This document shows, one piece after another, positions 17,000 to 26,018 of a DNA stretch of 64,000 nucleotides. The notes under the pieces were generated by a model that made no database searches, was not told the origin of the DNA, and saw only the letters and a program-made list of their open reading frames with translations. The first letter of the stretch is position 1. Each line of letters starts with the position of its first letter. This DNA comes from Amycolatopsis sp. NBC_01480 (GTDB lineage Bacteria > Actinomycetota > Actinomycetes > Mycobacteriales > Pseudonocardiaceae), in the NCBI RefSeq assembly GCF_036227205.1, contig NZ_CP109442.1, positions 1,364,001 to 1,428,000 on the forward strand, given 5' to 3'. The position numbers and the translations under genes were made by a program.

Positions 17000-17046
17000 G
17001 TCAAGGCCCCCTTACCCGCGTCGCACGCCGGTAAGGAGGCCTTGAC
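17000..17046. terminator. 47-bp nested palindrome (family B), bidirectional terminator-like
   Basis: Arms GTCAAGGCCCCCTTACC (17000-17016) and GGTAAGGAGGCCTTGAC (17030-17046) pair over 17 bp with one mismatch. The 13-base loop holds an inner GCGT/ACGC pair. It sits between two convergent stops (fadD 16992 and SDR 17067). A near-copy is at about 41100-41140. The size and place fit a two-way transcription stop. Confidence 0.8.
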
Positions 17047-17066
17047 GGACTTGGCCGGACCCGCCG

Positions 17067-17963
17067 CTAAGCGATGCGGCTGGGGGTTTCCGTCCACTTG
17101 CGCAGGCGCGGCGGCACGCGCTTCTCCAGCCCGTAGTTCTCCAGGTGCGCGCTGAACACCTCGTCGAACGCCTTCTGCACCGTCTCGGTGTCCCAGACCG
17201 GCCGTTCGAGGATCGGCTGTTTCAAGTACGGCTGGCCCATCACGTGCAGCTGCGGGCCGTTGCACCGGATCATCTGGCCGGTGATCCCGGCCGAGCCGCC
17301 GCCGAGCAGGAACAGCACCACCGGCGCGATCTTCGACGGCGTGCGGTCCGGCGGGCAGGCCCGCAGCGCGCGCTCGGACTTCCACACCATCCGCGTGTGC
17401 GCCACCGGGCACACGGCGTTGACGCGGATCCCGGCCTCCTCCAGGTCGAGCGCCCAGGAGTAGGTGAGCGACGCGACCGCGCCCTTGCTCGCCGCGTACA
17501 CGCCGAGCTTGCGCTGGCCCAGCGAAGCACCCGAGGAGATGTTCACGATCGACCCGCCGGTGCCGCGCGCGACCATCGCCTTGATCGCCGCGAGCCCGGT
17601 GTACATCACGCCGAGGACGTTGACTTCGACCAGCTCCCTGGCCTGCTCGACGTCGTCCTCCCACGGCAGCGCCTCGTAGTTCAGCCCCGCGTTGTTGACC
17701 AGCCCGTCGATCCGGCCGAAGGCCCGCAGGCACTCGTCCACGATCGCCTGCGCCTGGGCCGGGTCGGCCACGCTGTGCCCGCTGGGCACCGCCCGGCCGC
17801 CGTACGCGCGGATGTTCTCCGCCGTGCGCTCGGCCAGTTCCACGTCGACGTCGTTGACCAGCACGGCGCCGCCCGCGCGCGCCACGTGCACGGCGAACGC
17901 TTCGCCGAGTCCCCGGCCGGCGCCGGTCACGATCACGGCCTTGTCCTGCATCAGCCCGTCCAT
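17067..17963 (-). CDS. SDR family oxidoreductase
   Basis: 298 residues from ATG 17963, with GGGGAGAGG upstream. Classical short-chain dehydrogenase: TGAGRGLGEAFA (cofactor loop), DGLVNNAGLNYEAL, catalytic Ser in VNISSGASLG and YAASK. The C-terminal 60 residues (HLENYGLEKRVPPRLRKWTE) extend beyond the core fold. With the neighbouring acyl-CoA ligase and its likeness to hydroxyacyl-CoA dehydrogenases, a role in lipid metabolism is possible but not shown. Confidence 0.88.
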   Translation of the reverse strand: MDGLMQDKAVIVTGAGRGLGEAFAVHVARAGGAVLVNDVDVELAERTAENIRAYGGRAVPSGHSVADPAQAQAIVDECLRAFGRIDGLVNNAGLNYEALPWEDDVEQARELVEVNVLGVMYTGLAAIKAMVARGTGGSIVNISSGASLGQRKLGVYAASKGAVASLTYSWALDLEEAGIRVNAVCPVAHTRMVWKSERALRACPPDRTPSKIAPVVLFLLGGGSAGITGQMIRCNGPQLHVMGQPYLKQPILERPVWDTETVQKAFDEVFSAHLENYGLEKRVPPRLRKWTETPSRIA

Positions 17964-18342
17964 AACCTCTCCCCACTGCGTGCGCCGGCGGGCGAGGGGC
18001 CGCTCCGCCGGGCTCCCCACCAGTCTTGGTCCATTCGGCGCAGCGGACAGGGCGATGGCGACGAACGGTGCCGGACCTGCGCCGAGCGAGTAACCGTCGA
18101 TCAGTCCACCGGTACCTCCCGACGGGTCAGTACCACCGGAAGACGCGGTCCACCCGGCGTAGCCCGATCGGCTCAACAGCCGACGACATCCCCGTTCCCG
18201 GTCCACCTCCGGGTAATCAGCGGCATACTGGCTGTCGTCCCCGGTCACCGAACCTGTGACGCGCCGACCGGCGCTGTCACGGCACAGGCAGAATGCGGGA
18301 ACGCCACGTTCGCCCGACCGGGGAGGGGGGAATGGTCACCCC
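17964..18342. other. Divergent promoter region between SDR and MFS genes
   Basis: 379 bp with no gene. It must contain the promoters of both divergent genes. GGGGAGGGGGG at 18320-18330 is the probable ribosome site of the MFS gene. I see no clear palindrome or repeat. Confidence 0.5.
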
Positions 18343-19557
18343 GTGACGACCCACGCCAGTGCACCGCTGACCGCACCGCTGCGGAACGTCGAATATCGCG
18401 TTCTGTGGGCGGCCGAGGCCATCTCGAGCGCGGGCGACCAGCTGGCGAAGGTGGCGCTGTCCATCCTCGTCTACAACCGCACCGGCTCGGCACTCTGGGC
18501 CGCGGTGGTCTACGCGCTCACCTTCCTGCCCGCGCTGGCGGGTGGGCTCGGGCTGTCCTTCCTGGCCGACCGCTATCCGCGACGAGCGGTGCTGGCCTCG
18601 AGCGCGACGGTCCAGGCGGTGCTGGTGGGGCTGATGAGCATCCCGGGAATGCCGCTCGGCGTGCTGTGCGGGCTGCTCGTCGCGGTGCAGCTGGCCGCTT
18701 CGCCGGCGAACGCGGCGCAGAACGCGATCACCCGTGAGGTGTTCGACGACGACGAGCTGTACCTGCGCAGCCAGGACCTGCGCGGGATCACCACCAACAC
18801 GGTGATGCTGCTGGGGCTGGCCGGCGGCGGACTGCTGGTGACGGCGGTCGGCTCGTCGTGGGCGCTGGCGATCGACGCGGTGAGCTTCGCCGTGGCCGCG
18901 GCCATCGTCCGGGTCTGGGTGCAGGACCGGCCCGCGGCGGGCGGAGAGCAGACGACCTGGTTCGGGGCGACTCGGTGGGTGTTCGGGCAGCGGCGGCTGC
19001 GGGTGCTGATCGCGCTGTCCTGGCTGGTCGGGCTCTCGGTGGTGCCGGAGGGGCTGGCCGCGCCGCTGGCCCGTCAGCTCGGCGCGCCGTCCGCGGCCGT
19101 CGGCTGGCTGCTCGCCGCCGACCCGCTCGGCTTCGTGATCGGGGCCTACCTGCTGTCCAAATTCGCCTCGGCGCCGACGCGGCAGCGGCTGCTCGGGGTG
19201 CTCGCCACCCTGTCGCTGGCCCTGCTCGCGCTGTTCCTGCTGCGGCCGAATTTGCCGGTCGCGCTGGTGCTGCTGGCACTGGCGGGCGCCATGGGGGCGT
19301 ACATCATCACGGTCACCGCGACGTTCGCCACCTGGGTGCCGAACGAGATGCGCGGCGGCGCCGGCGGGCTGTATCGCACGGGGCTGCGCGTCGCGCAGGG
19401 TGTCGGCGTCGCGATCGGCGGGGTGGTCGCGCAGGCGACCGGCTCGGCCGTCACTGCCATCGCACTCGCCGGGGTGGCCGGCGTCGTACTGGCGATCCCC
19501 ACCGCGTTCTCCTGGACCCGGGTCCGGCACGCGGTCGCCGCCGACTCCGGGCTCTGA
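18343..19557 (+). CDS. MFS transporter
   Basis: 404 residues from GTG 18343; the frame is open further upstream but without a ribosome site. About ten to twelve hydrophobic helices. The loop-2 motif LGLSFLADRYPRRAVL is the MFS G-x-L-a-D-r-x-G-r-r signature. Similar to drug and macrolide exporters of the actinobacterial MFS group. The substrate cannot be told. It is followed by a 500-bp gene-poor stretch with micro-ORF repeats. Confidence 0.85.
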   Translation: MTTHASAPLTAPLRNVEYRVLWAAEAISSAGDQLAKVALSILVYNRTGSALWAAVVYALTFLPALAGGLGLSFLADRYPRRAVLASSATVQAVLVGLMSIPGMPLGVLCGLLVAVQLAASPANAAQNAITREVFDDDELYLRSQDLRGITTNTVMLLGLAGGGLLVTAVGSSWALAIDAVSFAVAAAIVRVWVQDRPAAGGEQTTWFGATRWVFGQRRLRVLIALSWLVGLSVVPEGLAAPLARQLGAPSAAVGWLLAADPLGFVIGAYLLSKFASAPTRQRLLGVLATLSLALLALFLLRPNLPVALVLLALAGAMGAYIITVTATFATWVPNEMRGGAGGLYRTGLRVAQGVGVAIGGVVAQATGSAVTAIALAGVAGVVLAIPTAFSWTRVRHAVAADSGL

Positions 19558-19626
19558 ATCATGGCCGGATCACTGCCGCCGGCCCGGCGAAAGAGGTCCG
19601 GGCATCGAAGCCGGACCGAACTGTTT

Positions 19627-19808
19627 TCACGCCTCGCGGTCACGCACGGAATCCACCTCCGCTCAGAATGTCACGGAACAAGCATGGTCAGGTCCAGCTC
19701 AGGCTTCACGGTCCGACATCGTCCGGCACCTCCTCGTGACTGCAATTCGGACGGAAAAGGGGCGGGAACGATTCAGGCCTCACGGTCCGACATCGGGAAA
19801 ACACCTCC
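19627..19808 (-). repeat. Three tandem Shine-Dalgarno plus micro-ORF units, M(S/R)DREA-stop
   Basis: On the minus strand three units repeat at 72-74 bp spacing. Each has GGAGGTG, then 6-8 bases, then a seven-codon frame. Unit 1 (19660-19627): GTG-start MRDREA-TGA. Unit 2 (19733-19699): ATG-start MSDREA-TGA. Unit 3 (19808-19773): ATG-start MSDREA-TGA. The frame, stop and ribosome site are the conserved part; the sequence between units is not. The last two micro-ORFs differ by a synonymous GAA/GAG change. No known gene lies downstream on this strand. The rest of 19558-20053 holds no convincing gene. Confidence 0.7.
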
Positions 19809-19874
19809 TGTGGCACACCGCGGGGATGCGGAAGAAGCCGGTGCCGCAATTCGCATTCGGCATTCACCAGCCAT
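19773..19874 (-). CDS. Possible 33-residue peptide ending in MSDREA
   Basis: The third micro-ORF is in frame with an upstream ATG at 19874 that has GGAGG about 11 bases before it. The longer reading is 33 residues with two cysteines (MAGECRMRI … SPRCATGG). It may be real, or the short six-residue frame may be the translated one. Evidence for translation is weak. Confidence 0.2.
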   Translation of the reverse strand: MAGECRMRIAAPASSASPRCATGGVFPMSDREA

Positions 19875-20053
19875 CGGGGGAAGGTACCTCCGGGGTGCGG
19901 AGGCACGCGAGTGGGCGGAACACGAATTCTGTCCTCGGGGAGGACTCCCTGCCGGGAAGTCGGTGAGTGCGATGATACCGGTAAGGCATCCCACCACCAC
20001 AGCGGGAACCATCACACGCCGACGACCCGAGAGACCGGAGGAGGCCGAGCCCG

Positions 20054-21508
20054 ATGCCCGAGAACGGACACGCGCGCGGTGAACCGACGGACTCCGGTGA
20101 CGGAGTACCCAAAGCCGCCCATGATCACCCTGCCCGGAACCAGAATTCTCCGAGTGGTGCACAAACCGCGACCGAACGGTCGCAGGGTGTCGGCGGCAGG
20201 CTGCGCTCGCTGATTTCCGCGAATCCGGTGTCCTCGTGGGATCTGTGGACGAAGCCGCGCCCGATGATCATTTTCCTGCTTTCCTGGGAAGCGGTCGCGG
20301 TCGCGCTGCTGACGTTCGCGATCGTCACCACCGGCGCCACCACTCTCGTCGACTGGGCGCGGTTCGGGATCCTCGCCGCCTGCGCGACGGTGCACATCCA
20401 GCTGACCCGGCGGCAGGAAGAGCGGCGGCGCAACCGGGTCACGGCCGTCCACATCGACCTGTCCGGCATCTGGGTCTTCCCGGGCGCGCTGCTGCTGCCG
20501 ATCCACCTGACCCTGCTGCTGATCGTCATCGTGCGGACCCAGCGGTGGTTCAACTCGCGGCGGCCGCCGCACAAGTTCGTCTTCACCTCGCTGACCCACG
20601 CCGTTTCGGCATTGCTGGCCCATCAGCTCTACCAGAGCTTCGCGTCGGCGGAAGTGGCCCGGCTGAGCCCGGCGAACTCACTGCAGGTCTTCGGCATCCT
20701 GATGCTCGTCGGCTTCTGTTACGCCGCGTTGCAGGCGATCGTCATCGGCGGCCTGCTCGCGCTGGGCGGCACCTCGGCGCCGACGCTGAGCAATGTGCTG
20801 GGCACCAAGGACGACAACCTCCTGGAGCTCTCGACGATCGGGCTCGGCACCATCGCCACCATCCTGCTCGTGGACATCCCGCCGGCGATCGTGATCCTGG
20901 TGCTGATCACCGTGCTCGGCAACCGGCTGGCGGAGATCAACCAATTGCAGTCGGAAGCGCGGACGGACCCGAAGACGGGGATCTTCAACGTGCGCGGCTG
21001 GTCCGAATCGGCCGAGCGCGCGCTGGCCCGCTCCGCGCGCGGCGGCGAAATGCTGGCGCTGCTGATGATCGACCTCGACCATTTCAAGTGGATCAACGAC
21101 ACCTACGGTCACCCGGCGGGCGACGACGTGCTGCGCACCGTCGCGCAGACCCTCGACGAGATCACCCGCCCCAAGGACATCATCGGCCGGTTCGGCGGCG
21201 AGGAGTTCCTGATCCTGCTGCCGGACGTCGACGAGACCGCGTCGAAGGTGACGGCCGAACGCATCCGCGTCGCGATCGCCGAACAGCAGATCGTCAGCAC
21301 CGACAAGCGCGGCGGCCAGGCCCGGATCAGCGGGCGCACCGCGTCGATCGGGGTGGCGCTGCTCGGGCCCAACGGGGCCACTGTGGAACAGCTGCTGCAC
21401 GCCGCGGACGCCGCCGTTTACGCGGCTAAAGAGGGCGGCCGCAACCAAGTGCGGTTCGCCGACGCGGACCAGTCGTTCACCGAGGGCCAGTCCTTCACCG
21501 AGAACTGA
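20054..21508 (+). CDS. Membrane diguanylate cyclase (GGDEF)
   Basis: 484 residues from ATG 20054, with GGAGGAGG upstream. A polar 60-residue N-terminus, then about six hydrophobic helices (70-295; for example LSTIGLGTIATILLVDIPPA), then a GGDEF domain at about 310-475: DPKTGIFNVRGW, LMIDLDHFKWINDTYGHPAG and the active-site loop RFGGEEFLILLPD. The GGEEF site is intact, so c-di-GMP synthesis is expected. No EAL domain or clear I-site RxxD is seen directly before the loop. Confidence 0.9.
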   Translation: MPENGHARGEPTDSGDGVPKAAHDHPARNQNSPSGAQTATERSQGVGGRLRSLISANPVSSWDLWTKPRPMIIFLLSWEAVAVALLTFAIVTTGATTLVDWARFGILAACATVHIQLTRRQEERRRNRVTAVHIDLSGIWVFPGALLLPIHLTLLLIVIVRTQRWFNSRRPPHKFVFTSLTHAVSALLAHQLYQSFASAEVARLSPANSLQVFGILMLVGFCYAALQAIVIGGLLALGGTSAPTLSNVLGTKDDNLLELSTIGLGTIATILLVDIPPAIVILVLITVLGNRLAEINQLQSEARTDPKTGIFNVRGWSESAERALARSARGGEMLALLMIDLDHFKWINDTYGHPAGDDVLRTVAQTLDEITRPKDIIGRFGGEEFLILLPDVDETASKVTAERIRVAIAEQQIVSTDKRGGQARISGRTASIGVALLGPNGATVEQLLHAADAAVYAAKEGGRNQVRFADADQSFTEGQSFTEN

Positions 21509-21771
21509 GCGCCCGTTTCCGGGCCCTCGCGTTTCCGGCCCGCCCTAACCTCCGGACGCCGAATCCGATTAATCGCGTTCGGCTCCAGCCCCGGGCGAGC
21601 GGCGGCCGAATTCGCTTTCCGCCAGGTTTCCCGCGGGTTTCGCGAGCCGTTATTCATCAACGCCCGAAATAAGCGGTATGTTCGGCGCCGTCGGCATCGG
21701 GGGCTATCCCCCGGCCGCGCCGGGGGCTGTCACCGTGCCGTCCCGGCGGGCGGGCTGGCACTCTAGGACCC

Positions 21772-23943
21772 ATGCCAGCCATCGACGACCGCGCCCCGGC
21801 CGCCGCGCGCCCACGACGTCGCTGGTCGACGTCGGGGTGGCTGCTGCTTGTCCTGTTCACCGTGTTCGCCTTCGGGCTGATCGCCTCGCGCCCGGCGTCG
21901 CCGCCGGACCAGGGGCCGCCGACCGGTGACGTGCTGGCGGCGCAGAACGCCATCGCGGCGCTGGTGCACCCCGGCCCGCAGCCGAGCGCGCTGGCCCTGC
22001 TGCCCAAGGACTTCACCGCCGTGATGGACGTGCTGCCGGGCGTGCTGACCGCGCGCGACGGGACGGTGCGGGCCGTGCACGTCGACGGCGGCTGCTCCGC
22101 GCCGTGGGGTGACGACAACACGAAGTGGGACTACTCCGTGCCGTGCAAGGCGCACGACCTCGGCTACGACCTGCTGCGTTACGCCGACAAGAAGGGCCAC
22201 CCGCTGGACCAGCAGGTCCGCGCGTCGCTCGACGCCCAGCTGTCGAAGGACATGCACCACACCTGCGCGCTGAACCCGATGGACTCGCCGCGCACCTGCC
22301 AGCTCGTCGCGACGCTGTACTCGGCCGGGCTGGTGGTGAACTCGTGGCATCAGCGCTGGGGCCCGCCGGTGGGCGACCCGATCGGCGCGATGGTCATCGG
22401 CGTGCTGGTCATCGGGGTGCTCCTGGCGTTCCGGCTGCGCGGCTGGCCCGCGGCCCGCCGGACCCGGCCCGCGGTTCGCCGGACCGGCCCGCCGACGCGA
22501 TGGGCGCTGCTCGGCGCGGGCGGCGCGGCGTTGCTGATGCTCGGCGAATCCGTGACCGCGCTCTTCGACTGGGCGGGCGCGCCGGAACAGGCGTTGTGGC
22601 CGTTGACCTGGCTCGCGCAGCTGACCCCGCTGCTGTTCTTCGCCGGCGGCCACGCCAACGAGGCGGGCTGGCAAGCCGAACGCGATCGCGGCTACCGGCA
22701 CTACCTCGCCGAGCGCGCGAGCCCGTTGCTGCGGCCCGCGCTGATCTTCGCCGTGGTCGCGCTACTCGTGCCGCTGGCACTGGAGCTGCTCGGGATCCCG
22801 GCGGGCACCAACGCCACGGTGATGCGGATCGCGCTGCACCCGCTGTGGCTGCTGGGCGTGTACCTGCTGATGATCGTCTGCGCGCCGGCGCTGCTGGCGC
22901 TGTACCGCCGGGCGCGGCTGGCGTCCGTGCTCACGCTGCTGGCCCTGGTCGTCGCGGGCGAGCTGGCGGCGACCTGGTCGGGCTCACAACTGCCGCGTTA
23001 CGGCGCGACGCTCGCGCTGGCGCTGCTGGCCCAGCAGCTGGCCTTCGCGCACGCTGACGGCGTCCGGCCGTCCCGGCGGGTGCTGGCCGTGGCGGCAGTG
23101 GTGGGCGTCGGCGGGCTCGCGGTGGCGAGCTTCGTGCTGGGCGCCTCGCCGACGCTGCTGGGCAGCCCCGGCGCACCCGCGGCCCTGTCCGCCGCGCCGT
23201 GGGAAGTGCTGCTGCTGGGCGTCACGCAGCTGAGCCTGGCCGGCCTCTTCGTGACGCCGTTGCGGCGCTGGGCCGCGCGGCCGTTGGTCCGGCGGGCAGC
23301 TGGGCTGGTGCTGCGCGCGCCGATGAGCCTGTACCTGGCGTTCCTGGCGGCGATGCTGCTGCTCGTCGCCGTGGTCTACCTGCCGGGCCCGATCGCGGAC
23401 GGCCTCAGCTGGCTGGTCCGGCCGCGGACCGCGATGGCCGTGGCGCTGCTGGCCGTGCCCGCGATCGCCGTGTTCTGGTGGTTCGAGCGGCACCCGGGCG
23501 CGCCGGCCGCGGACGCCGTCGAGCCGCCGGTCCGCGTCCGCAGCGGCCCCGGCTGGCACGCGATGCTGCTGACCAGGGCCGCCGCCGTGCTCGGCATCGG
23601 CTACGCGACGGCCGGCGTGTTCGGTCTCGCGCTGGCCCGCTTCGGCGACGTCGCCGCGGACGCCGACCTGCTCGGCCTCCGCTTCGACCCGGTGCAGAGC
23701 CTGGTCCACCTCCTGCTCGGCGTGCTGCTGCTGCACACCATCCGGACCGGCGCGACCACGGCGGCGAGCACCTGGCTGGCCTGCGCGCTCGGCAGCATTC
23801 CCGCGCTGGTGGCCGCTTCGGACGGCGAGCCCTCGGGCGCCGCCACGGTCGTCCTGCATGCCGGGACCGCGGTGTTCGCCCTGATCGCCGCGGCATCGTG
23901 CCTGGTCCCTGACCGGCGGGCGGCCGGGGCGACGCCGGGCTGA
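21772..23943 (+). CDS. Phospholipase A2 domain fused to membrane acyltransferase-like and DUF4383 regions
   Basis: 723 residues. TM1 at 22-38 leads to an extracytoplasmic domain at 80-195 with the bacterial secreted PLA2 signature: four Cys (108, 125, 165, 176) and the catalytic His128-Asp129 pair in VPCKAHDLGYDLLRY. From about 204 there are about ten hydrophobic helices; the segment PLWLLGVYLLMIVCAPALL resembles acyltransferase-3 membrane enzymes. The last 110 residues (ATAGVFGLALARFGD, DPVQSLVHLLLGVLLL) match DUF4383. The frame is continuous with normal codon bias throughout. The secreted lipase end could feed fatty acids or lysolipid to the membrane part. Confidence 0.7.
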   Translation: MPAIDDRAPAAARPRRRWSTSGWLLLVLFTVFAFGLIASRPASPPDQGPPTGDVLAAQNAIAALVHPGPQPSALALLPKDFTAVMDVLPGVLTARDGTVRAVHVDGGCSAPWGDDNTKWDYSVPCKAHDLGYDLLRYADKKGHPLDQQVRASLDAQLSKDMHHTCALNPMDSPRTCQLVATLYSAGLVVNSWHQRWGPPVGDPIGAMVIGVLVIGVLLAFRLRGWPAARRTRPAVRRTGPPTRWALLGAGGAALLMLGESVTALFDWAGAPEQALWPLTWLAQLTPLLFFAGGHANEAGWQAERDRGYRHYLAERASPLLRPALIFAVVALLVPLALELLGIPAGTNATVMRIALHPLWLLGVYLLMIVCAPALLALYRRARLASVLTLLALVVAGELAATWSGSQLPRYGATLALALLAQQLAFAHADGVRPSRRVLAVAAVVGVGGLAVASFVLGASPTLLGSPGAPAALSAAPWEVLLLGVTQLSLAGLFVTPLRRWAARPLVRRAAGLVLRAPMSLYLAFLAAMLLLVAVVYLPGPIADGLSWLVRPRTAMAVALLAVPAIAVFWWFERHPGAPAADAVEPPVRVRSGPGWHAMLLTRAAAVLGIGYATAGVFGLALARFGDVAADADLLGLRFDPVQSLVHLLLGVLLLHTIRTGATTAASTWLACALGSIPALVAASDGEPSGAATVVLHAGTAVFALIAAASCLVPDRRAAGATPG

Positions 23944-24121
23944 GCCGGACACTCCGGGTACGACCGGCATTCCGCCGGTCGGGCGAGCAAGGCGCGGATG
24001 GCGGAACATGGGTGGTGCGTGCCACACCAAGAAGGGGATGTGTAAACCTACGGCAACCACGTCCCGGCACCATGCGTCTTCAACACCGGGACTTGCAGGA
24101 CTGACGAGAAGGAGCCGTCGC

Positions 24122-25819
24122 GTGGATTACCCGCCTCGGAACGGGCAAGGCGACCGCCGCCCCGCCCGCCCCTGGCAGGACCCGCCGGGGCGCGGCCAGG
24201 CCCGCCGCGTCCCACCGTCCGGGCGCCCGCCCCGCGAAAACGCCGAGTACGGCGCGCCCCGCGACCCGCGCAAGGCCCCGCCCCGCCGTCCCGGCCCGCC
24301 GCCGGAGCGCCGGCCCGCCCGCCGGGTCCGCCGCAACTCCTTCCGCGGCGCCAAGATCGCCCTCACCGTGGTGTCGCTGCTGGTCATGGGCCTCACCGGG
24401 TACGCGTGGGCCTCGTTCCAGGGCCTGGTCAACGGCCTGAACTACGCCGACGTGATCGACCCGAAGTCCGGCGGCGACCAGCCGGCCGACGGTGCCCGCG
24501 ACATCCTCCTGGTCGGCCTCGACAGCCGGACCGACGCGCAGGGCAACCCGCTCTCCCAGGAACTGCTCGACCAGCTGCGCGCGGGCGAGTCCGACGGCGA
24601 GCTGAACACCGACTCGCTGATCTTCGTGCACATCCCGAACGACGGAAGCAAGGCCGTCGCCATCTCGCTGCCGCGCGACTCGTACGTGGACATCCCCGGC
24701 GGCTACGGCAAGCACAAGATCAACTCCGCGTACGCCCGCGCGATGCTCCAGGCCCGCAAGGACCTGCAGAAACAAGGCGTCACGGACCCGAAGGAGCTCG
24801 ACGTCAAGGCCAACCAGGCCGGCGCGAAGGAGCTGATCTCCACCGTCGAGGCACTCACCGGGTCCACGATCGACAACTACGCGGCGATCAACCTGCTCGG
24901 CTTCAGCGATATCACGCAGGCCATCGGCGGCGTCGACGTCTGCCTGGCCGACAACGTGAACGACACCTACTCCGGCGCGAACTTCACCAAGGGCGTGCAC
25001 ACCATCTCCGGCGTGCAGGCGCTCGAGTTCGTCCGGCAGCGCCACGGCCTGCCCCGCGGCGACCTCGACCGCGTCGTGCGCCAGCAGGTGTTCATGGCCG
25101 GCATGGCGCGCAAGGTGCTCTCGGCGGGCACGCTGACCGACCCGACGAAGCTGAACGCGCTGATCGACGCCATCAAGAAGTCCGTGGTGCTCAACCAGAA
25201 CTGGGACATCTTCGGCTTCGCCGAGCAGATGAAGGGCCTCACCGGCGGCCAGCTCGAGTTCCGCACCATCCCGGTGCAGAACGTCGACTACCAGACCCCG
25301 AGCGACGGCTCCGCGATCCAGGTGGACCCGGCCGCGGTCCGGGCGTTCGTGCAGGGGCTGGTCCCGAAGCAGCAGGGCCAGCAGCAGGCGCCGCCCGCCG
25401 CTGACAGCGCGAACAAGGCGACCACCGTCGACGTCCGCAACTCCTCGGGCCGCACCGGCCTGGCGGCGAGCGTCTCCAAGGAGCTCGCCGGCAAGGGCTT
25501 CACCGCGGGCGACACGGCGAACGGGACCTCGCGCAAGACCACCGTGATCTGGGTGCCGAAGGGCGGCAAGAACACCGGGCAGGCGGTCGCGGACGCGCTG
25601 GGCACGAAGGCCACGGTCCAGGAGGACAAGAGCGTCAGCGCCGGCCACGTGATGATCTTCCTCGGCTCGGACTACTCCCCGTCCACCTCGAGTTCCGGCG
25701 GCTCGAACGCGGCCGGGGCCCCGGCCAGCGCCCCGGCTTCCTCCCCCGCGGCCCCGCCCGCCGGGGACTCCGGGGGCGACAAGCCGATCACGGCCGACGG
25801 GGTCCCCTGCGTCAACTGA
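24122..25819 (+). CDS. LytR-CpsA-Psr (LCP) family cell-wall glycopolymer ligase
   Basis: 565 residues from GTG 24122, with AGGAG upstream. A 70-residue Arg/Pro-rich cytoplasmic segment, TM at about 77-96, the LCP domain (ILLVGLDSRTD, ISLPRDSYVDIPGGYGKHKI, FVRQRHGLPRGDLDRVVRQQ) with the conserved Arg/Asp residues for polyprenyl-pyrophosphate binding, then a LytR_C domain (TTVDVRNSSGRTGLAASVS) and a Ser/Ala/Pro tail. In mycobacteria LCP enzymes attach arabinogalactan to peptidoglycan; the same role is expected here. Confidence 0.92.
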   Translation: MDYPPRNGQGDRRPARPWQDPPGRGQARRVPPSGRPPRENAEYGAPRDPRKAPPRRPGPPPERRPARRVRRNSFRGAKIALTVVSLLVMGLTGYAWASFQGLVNGLNYADVIDPKSGGDQPADGARDILLVGLDSRTDAQGNPLSQELLDQLRAGESDGELNTDSLIFVHIPNDGSKAVAISLPRDSYVDIPGGYGKHKINSAYARAMLQARKDLQKQGVTDPKELDVKANQAGAKELISTVEALTGSTIDNYAAINLLGFSDITQAIGGVDVCLADNVNDTYSGANFTKGVHTISGVQALEFVRQRHGLPRGDLDRVVRQQVFMAGMARKVLSAGTLTDPTKLNALIDAIKKSVVLNQNWDIFGFAEQMKGLTGGQLEFRTIPVQNVDYQTPSDGSAIQVDPAAVRAFVQGLVPKQQGQQQAPPAADSANKATTVDVRNSSGRTGLAASVSKELAGKGFTAGDTANGTSRKTTVIWVPKGGKNTGQAVADALGTKATVQEDKSVSAGHVMIFLGSDYSPSTSSSGGSNAAGAPASAPASSPAAPPAGDSGGDKPITADGVPCVN

Positions 25820-26018
25820 GCCGCTTGCGCCGACTGGCCTGTTCAGGCCAGCGCGGTACTCCGTTCGGAGCAGCTGGCGAAATCGTCACCAAAGTCTTCG
25901 GCGAAACCGCGTAAGGAAAAGCGCACTGCCCACTTTCATACACGTGAGACGCGCACGCGTTCGCAGCAACGACAGCGGACGCGACGCGGTGGAGCGTGAT
26001 CAGGGCAGGGGACGAGGA

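Noticed and set aside
15127..17976. A 949-codon minus-strand frame opposite the acyl-CoA ligase
   Set aside because: Antisense shadow of fadD and an off-frame reading of the SDR. The + strand gene has complete ANL motifs.
19864..20112. An 82-residue minus-strand frame ending in PEVPSPDGW near the micro-ORF repeats
   Set aside because: Its upper part is antisense to the leader and start of the diguanylate cyclase gene, and codon bias is absent.
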